A stretch of 64,000 nucleotides of DNA. Origin: Humulus lupulus. Its lineage: Eukaryota; Streptophyta; Magnoliopsida; Rosales; Cannabaceae. Of this stretch, positions 58,221-64,000 are shown one piece after another (position 1 is the first letter of the stretch; every line of letters begins with the position of its first letter). Location: NCBI RefSeq assembly GCF_963169125.1, contig NC_084798.1, forward strand, positions 201,743,481 to 201,807,480. Direction: 5' to 3'. The notes under the pieces are model-generated. The model had not been told where the DNA came from. It did not search any database and worked only from the letters and a program-made list of their open reading frames with translations. The position numbers were made by a program, and so were the translations under genes.

Positions 58221-60783
58221 TGTAACACCCTGGATAACCAAGACCGTTACACTGTGTGTTTAAAATAGTGCAAGACTTGCTAACCAAGTCATTCAGACAA
58301 AGTGTAAACTCTATACCATTATCAGAGTAAGAAAAGAAAGATTTTGGTCACAAACAGGCTATTTTCATTGAAAATGACGGTTTAATACATGGAGACTCAA
58401 AACAAGGTTTAGGTGTCTTAGTTACAACAAATTCTCGAAGTTACAAATAGTTAAAGCCACTCTAATGGCAAAATATACATTTTAGGTTTCCGTTCCTGTA
58501 CAATTTCTCGACCGTGGTGGCCGAGCAGCTGACGATGTACACCTCGCCCCCAGAGCTCTCCAACTCATGGTTGATTCAGCCTACCCTTGCCTTTACCTGC
58601 ACCACGTAGCACCCGTGAGCCAAGGCCCAGCAAGAAAGCATAGTAACATAGCAAGATCAGCAACACTTATCTAATATTTCACAATGCTCAACTAAGAATT
58701 CGATATTTCATAACATTTATCCAATCAGTAATAACAGTTTGTCATCCAAACAGTCAACCAACTATATTCATAACACAATATTCACATTCATAACCAATAG
58801 ATTGTCATATCCATCAAATAGCATTCAGGGTTGGCGCCCTTAGTCGCACCCTCTATTTAACACACTGTCTTCGGCTCATTAGGGCCGCCCCCAGTGTAAT
58901 ACTCACTGACTCCGGACAGCTTAACCGAGCTCAGTGATAAATAAGCTGCCTCAGCTACCAGTGGCCGAGCCGCGCCCCAGTGCGCAAATATTGATTCCGA
59001 CACCCTTAGGCCGGTAATCGCATGTCCCATGGCATAATAACACCATCTCACGACATGATATACAAGTGGAGGGAGCTCTTAGTCCCATCGTGTTCACATG
59101 GTTAATCACATTCACATAACAATGCATACAAGCATAGGGAACACTTAGTCCCAACCTAACCACATAATCAGGTGCAGCTTTCTTACCTTTTAATTCACTA
59201 GCTTTGATCACTTGACTCCTTGAGCACGATCCCCCTCGAACCCTAGCGCTTACCTAATCACAATCATGGCCAAAGTCACTAAAAATCCCCAAGTTCAAAA
59301 CCTAGCCCCGGGGCCAATCCCGAGCCCCCGGGAAGTCCTAGTTCCACCAAACAAGGTGGTGGAACCAAACCCCAAACCCTAGGTCAAAAACCCTTGCAAA
59401 CAACCCAAAAATCCCCCTTCAGGAAGCAGGGTAGCGCTACAACGCTCTTGGGAGGGCGCTGCAGCGCTACAGACAGAAGCCAAAGTCCCCTCAGCATTAT
59501 GGCCTAGCGCTACAGCGCCCAAAGGCTAGCGCTGTAGCGCTAGTCATAGACAGCCCAGCACCATTTTTCTCTTCTGCGATTTTTCTCAAACCAACTCGAA
59601 CCAAAACTCTTCCAACTCTTTCCCAAACTCAAAAACAACCTCATGACCATACTCCACTCATCCCAAGCACCTCAAACATCTAGAACTTAAGCACATGCAT
59701 CCACAACCTCAGAATTCACCATAGCCACTCCTAAGCTCTAAAACTCAGTCAAAACCAGCTGAACAACAAAGTTAGAGTTTAGGCTTTATACCTTTGATAG
59801 AATTTCGACCACAAGCTGTCTGTAAACCCTCTTGGCTTGTCTCTCCCCAGTCTTAAGCCTGAATTCCCTAAAGTTCCACCCAATTCAACTTAAGCACCAT
59901 AGCTTAAAAACCAGAAACAAAACCAAACCAGCAACTGAAGAGATTACAGAACCTTACCTCAAGTGATGGCCTAATCTTGCTAAACCCTTGCCAAATCCTC
60001 AATCTTTGCTTAGTAACCTTGTGGCTTAATTGGACTAACTTTCCTCTGAGTTTTACTCCAGAAACCCTCAAGAAATTGGTGAAGAATACATAAACCGACT
60101 TAGAGAGTACAGCTCTATTTTCCCTTCCTTTTCTCTTTTCTTTCTTTTCCTTATTTCCTTTCTCCCTGACTTCTATTACTTTCTACAATTCCCACTAACA
60201 TAAAGCCTCAGCATATATATCCCTTGCAAGCCAAATGACCTTAATGCCCTCCCTATTAAGCCCAAACCCTTTAATCCACTTAGGGGCATTTTAGTCATTT
60301 TACCCAATTCCCGCTAACTCCTCGAGTGTCTCTAACATTTCCCGCTTAATTCCCGATACCTAACTAATATCCAATTATAACTCTCAATGTTAAAAACAAT
60401 AGACTCCAATATGCTCACTAAGTTCCCATTTATACCCCTAGGCTCACCCCGAGCCGGGTATAATTCCCCACCATGACTTTTCCGCTAATCTGCTCACTAG
60501 GATCATCTCGAGTCACAGATCACAGATATATCCACATAATAATGTGGTCTCAAAATTAGCTTACCAAAATATACACAAATACACAATTACGCTCTCAATG
60601 AGCCAAATTACCATAATACCCTCACAGCAGAGTATATAGTCTCATGCATGCCTTTATCATCATATAATAATATGACCCACACAATCATGCATATCATCAT
60701 AAAATAATACAATGAATCAATTATGGCCCTCCCGGCCTCCTAATCAAGGTCCTAAACCTTATTAGGAAATTTGGGTCGTTACA
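58221..60783 (-). mobile_element. Tekay-type solo LTR
   Basis: 2563 bp with the perfect TSD gcaga (58216-58220, 60784-60788). The minus-strand start TGTAACGACCCAAATTTCC is almost the same as the start of 8487-11066. Plus-strand ends TGTAACACCC and GGGTCGTTACA are inverted repeats. Includes a block of agcgctac/gtagcgct words at about 59432-59545. No coding content; the 58857-59211 ORFs are artefacts. Confidence 0.9.
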
Positions 60784-61695
60784 GCAGATCCGTGGTGCAT
60801 CATTGTGGATTTCAACAATGTGCTTAGTAAAGATGATAAAAGGGGTGGAGATCGGCACCCACTTTGGTTGGTCCAAGGATTTCAACAAGTGATTCAAGAT
60901 TATGGTTTGATTGATATGGACATATGTGGTCATCAGTTTACTTGGGAGAAGGGGCGTGGTACGACTCATTGGACAGAGGTTTGTATTGATAGAGCCTTGG
61001 TTTCTCAATCTTGGATTGATTTATTTTTGATGGCTAAGCATTTTAATCTAGAGTTATCCTCTTCAGATCATTGCTCGATTCTGTTGGATCCTATCTTGCG
61101 AAGCATTCTGAGGATGAAGCACAAGTTCAGGTTTGAGAGTGCTTCGGTGATAAGTATCGAATTTGTCTATTTTTAATTCATTATTCTCCAATGATTATGC
61201 ACTTGATTATTTATTTATATATGTTTAATTAGTTTATTTTGTGTTTTTAGGATTTTCAAGACATTTGGATGAAAACGAATGAATTTGGGATGTTTTACAA
61301 GTAATGGTTAAGCTCGGAATTACAAGTCTAAAACTTTACACTTAATTTGATAATTTTCCAATACTCTTTCGAAAACATACCTAGAAACACAAATTTTAAA
61401 TATTTTTCTTAGCTTTCTATATCTTTTTTAATCGTCCAATTTAGAGTTATATCGAAGAAGTTATGTTTAAAATATTTTCAGTCACTACAGTAGAAGAAAA
61501 CCGAAAAACGGGAAAAATTGCTATGGCCGCGGCCAGCCTTATTCCAAGCCGTGGCTGGCCTGGGGGACAGAACGTAGTGGCCACAACCAGCAATGTCCCA
61601 GGCTAAGGCCGGAGCCTGATTATCTGGAAAATACATTTTTCTAGTGGCCGCGGCTGCCAAGAAACACTAGTCGCGGCTAGCGATCAATTTTTAAA

Positions 61696-63268
61696 GGGTT
61701 ATTTGCGGCAATAATGCCTATGTAGTTCATTTTGTTGCACTTAAATGCTTATGTAAAAATTTTGGCGGCAATAATGCCTACCGTTACGAATTTGGAGCAG
61801 ACGTTGGTCCTTGGCCGTTAAGTTTGAACAAGGGCCAACGTTGCAGCCATGTGGCGACACCTGATTGGCCCAATCATTTTTTTAAATAGTTTAAAAATTA
61901 ATTAAAAAACTAAAATCTAATTAAAAAATATTCTAATTTTTAAATAAATTAAAATAAAATATAAACATCAAATTTAAAAATTATTAAATATAAGCAATAA
62001 ATCTTTTCACTTTTAACTAATTAAAATTCAAACATCTAAGAAAAAAAAACCAAAACATGAACAAAAACCAAAACTAAATAAAAAAAACACCAACAATATC
62101 AAAATATTCATAAACACCAACATGAACACTTAAGCTACTCCCGTCTGTTCATCCTGAAAAGAAAATGTTCATCATAAGCTCTCCAAAACCCAAAAATCCA
62201 ATCTAACAAATCGTCAAAAATAAAAAATTAAAACCCAAAAATCAAACACAAATCAATAACACCCATAAAATTTGTAAACCCATTAGCCAGTAGCATCCAA
62301 ACAAAAAATGCCTATACACATTAACTTATAAAACCATCCACTAAGCAAAATGCAAATATCCAAAAGTCTAATCTAAACAATTCGTAAACCAAATATGTGT
62401 AAACTCCTTTAACTAATCATCAATCCTATTATCAAGAAGTCGAAGTTAAGATTTGTTCCACCTAGAAGTCGAATTTGTCGTCGAGATTTGCCCAGAAGTC
62501 GAAGTCGTTGTCCCTCAAAGCTCCACCCAGAAGTCAAATCATCCGTCGTTGGAAGTCGAATTTGTCGTCGAGATCTGCCCAGAAGTCGAATTCGAAGTCG
62601 TCGTCCCTCAAAGCTCCACCCAGAAGTCAAATCATCCATCGTTGGCCTTCAAAGCTCTGCCCAGTAGTCAAAGACGTTGTCGAGATTTGCCCATATGTTG
62701 AAGTCGCCATCGAGATCTGCCCAGAGGTCTTCGTCCTTCAAAGCTCCGCTTAGAAGTCGAACTCGTCTGCAATAGGCCTTTCCGTTGAGATCTGCTGCTA
62801 CTGAAGAAAAAGAAGGACAGGGGGAAGAAGAAGGATGGGGTCTTTGCATGGTTGGGGGGAGAGAGAAAGCAAGAGGTTGAAGATGAACCTTTTTTTTTTT
62901 TTTTTTTTTTTGAGATTTAGTTTTTAAGAATTTTTTAGTTAAAATTTGAGAGTTTAAATTTTTTATTAGTTATTAAAATTTATGTTTTGACTTTTCTAAT
63001 AGATTTATTTTATTTTATTGAATTTATTTATTATTGTAAATTAATTAGATTTTTAAAAATAACTTTTAATATATTTAGTAAATAAAAAAAATGGGCCAAT
63101 CAGGTGTCGCCACATGGCTGCCACGTTGGCCCTTGTTCAAACTTAACGGGCAAGGACCAACGTCTGCTCCAAATTCGTAACGGTAGGCATTATTGTCGCC
63201 AAATTTTTTACATAAGCATTTAAGTGCAACAAAATGAACTACATAGACATTATTGCCGCAAATAACCC
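61696..63268. mobile_element. Non-autonomous MULE with 190-bp terminal inverted repeats
   Basis: 1573 bp. The ends 61696-61885 and 63080-63268 are inverted copies differing at few bases, starting GGGTTATTTGCGGCAATAAT. A perfect 9-bp TSD atttttaaa flanks them (61687-61695, 63269-63277), the Mutator signature. No transposase. The interior holds a tandem repeat (62465-62760), which may be captured sequence, and a 22-bp T run at about 62890. Confidence 0.95.
62465..62765. repeat. 87-93 bp tandem repeat inside MULE
   Basis: Units start at 62465 and 62552 (gaagtcgaatttgtcgtcga) with a third, decayed unit from about 62645. All contain smaller agaagtcgaa / ctcaaagctc(c/t) words. ORFs on both strands over this block come from the repeat. 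Confidence 0.8.
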
Positions 63269-63293
63269 ATTTTTAAATGTAATTTTTGGTAGG

Positions 63294-63302
63294 CTATAAA
63301 AG
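63294..63302 (+). promoter_or_regulatory. TATA-like box of right-edge LTR
   Basis: ctataaaag, 25 bp right of the MULE insertion. Isolated motif, supported only by its place in an LTR. Confidence 0.4.
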
Positions 63303-64000
63303 GGAATAGGGTTAACTTTTATGATAAATTTGGATTGCGAATTTTATAGGCTAGAGCAGCAGAGGAGGAGAAAAAAACATCATCATCCATATTCTTCAAT
63401 CTAGTTTTTCTTTCTTCTCAAAACTCTTTTATTTTCATTGAAAATTTATGTTTATGAATATGAATATGATTATGGAGTAGTTTTCTTTATAGTTGAGGGT
63501 TATTTCAAAACCCTAGACATGATATCTTGAATGCATTGATGAATTTTATTCCTTTTATTCCCTTATATTAAATTGCTTCTATTTTTCTATTTGAATGTCA
63601 TGGATCTTGTAAAATCTTGTTTAGATGGCCGCTAATTAGGGTTTTGCATTGTTCTACTATCATCTTAGGATTTATATTCACCTAATAGTTTAGGATTCTA
63701 AGTAGAGTGATAAATTGAAATTAGAGTATTGTGACGGGTATTTTGATTGTGATGAAAAATAGAAGCTAGGTTAAATGAATTGCATGCTTAATGAATTTGT
63801 TGCCTAGATTAACCTGTTTCCGCAAAGTGTAATGCTTTTACTAGGTTAAATGGATTTCATGCTTAATGAGTTTATTGTTGGGTAAAAAGAGTTAATTAAG
63901 AGCGCTTAACTTTAATTAATTACATTAGGGAAACTGTGATAATTGACTGCTTAAGTGTTATCTGCAGGGGTTAATAGTTTAATTGGGAATAAGGAATATT

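Larger units (their letters stand above)
54700..61147 (+). mobile_element. LINE-2: second non-LTR element, split by LTR insertions
   Basis: ORF1 (DUF4283, zinc knuckle) at 54774-55460 and an endonuclease in three exon-like pieces (55977-56241, 58097-58220, 60789-61147), separated by two solo LTRs with clean TSDs. It ends at 61148 where a further LTR begins; the RT should lie beyond the window. Its 5' region probably starts left of solo LTR 3 (before 44749), but I cannot fix the start. Confidence 0.85.
55977..61147 (+). pseudogene. LINE-2 endonuclease, interrupted by two solo LTRs
   Basis: Piece 1 (55977-56241): MTTLSWNCRGLGNPWAF, FLCET, GRSGGLVMLWK. Piece 2 (58097-58220): HRENRLTRFYGEPNRNKR and TWDLIQKLHEER. 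Piece 3 (60789-61147): DPWCIIVDFNNVLS, FTWEKGRGTTHWTEVCIDRA and catalytic SDH (SSSDHCSILL). Joined, the pieces give a continuous APE-type endonuclease except for a stop at the FLLKE.VS position and a small shift at the first junction. The GDFN box reads VDFN. Only the last part of ORF2 (RT) is missing, cut by the LTR at 61148. Confidence 0.85.
61148..64000 (+). mobile_element. LTR of another gypsy-like element, runs off right edge
   Basis: Starts TGATAAGTATCGAATTTGTC at 61148 exactly where the LINE-2 frame stops. It contains a GC-rich patch (ggccgcggccagcc, 61525-61680), a TATA box at 63294 and AT-rich non-coding sequence to 64000. The layout mirrors the Athila-type LTRs (TGATAA start, GC patch, then TATA), but the sequence is a different family. 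A MULE is inserted at 61696. Without the 3' end I cannot show a TSD. Confidence 0.5.

Noticed and set aside
62885..62910. Poly(A) tail of a minus-strand retrogene at the T run
   Set aside because: The T run is inside a MULE framed by TIRs and TSD; no coding sequence or target duplication fits a retrogene.

Overview
The window looks like repeat-rich, probably pericentromeric DNA from a flowering plant, most likely a eudicot with a large genome. It is AT-rich and almost entirely made of plant-type transposable elements nested in one another. I see no host protein gene, rRNA or tRNA gene. I cannot name the species. TE clade names (Tat, Tekay, Athila, Retrofit-like) are assigned from recognisable protein motifs and LTR ends, not from a database search. 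Most boundaries below rest on TG...CA ends or terminal inverted repeats plus a target-site duplication (TSD) that I could read.

Layout. 1-4279: the right-hand parts of four LTRs stacked inside each other. 4280-22432: a minus-strand Tat-type Ty3/gypsy element (LTR at 21737-22432, then gag, protease and a truncated RT). A hAT-like MITE sits in its leader, and its gag is cut by an Athila-type solo LTR (6794-19597). That solo LTR itself holds a Tekay-type solo LTR (with another inside) and a complete young copia element (13431-18280). 22601-30635: a CACTA (En/Spm) transposon with decayed tnpD- and tnpA-like genes and an LTR-like insertion. 30731-32820: a Tekay-type solo LTR. 32965-38461: a minus-strand copia element with broken gag-pol and a truncated 5' LTR. 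About 39290-44545: an old MULE-like element with an N-terminal MULE-type coding piece, a spliced Ulp1-like peptidase C-terminus on the other strand, minisatellites and a second Athila-type solo LTR (39932-41882).

About 44700-61147 is one LINE (LINE-2) opened up by later insertions. Its 5' region holds a third Athila-type solo LTR (44754-54694). That LTR contains a second LINE (LINE-1, 45042-53081) with a twin-priming type 5' inversion, which in turn holds a half-deleted Tekay gypsy. The endonuclease region of LINE-2 is cut by a copia-type solo LTR (56242-58091) and a Tekay-type solo LTR (58221-60783), and is ended by another LTR starting at 61148 that runs off the window and carries a non-autonomous MULE (61696-63268).

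Nothing here acts as a host pathway. The genes are replication genes of mobile elements (gag-pol, LINE ORF1/ORF2, CACTA and MULE transposition genes), and every one shows stops, frameshifts or truncation. Eight solo LTRs with target duplications against two elements that keep two LTRs (one of those truncated) suggest strong removal by LTR-LTR recombination. The most unusual items are the 3-5 level nests, the young copia with six in-frame stops but no frameshift, the inverted LINE, the Ulp1 capture and the split minisatellite of near-palindromic 20-21 bp units.
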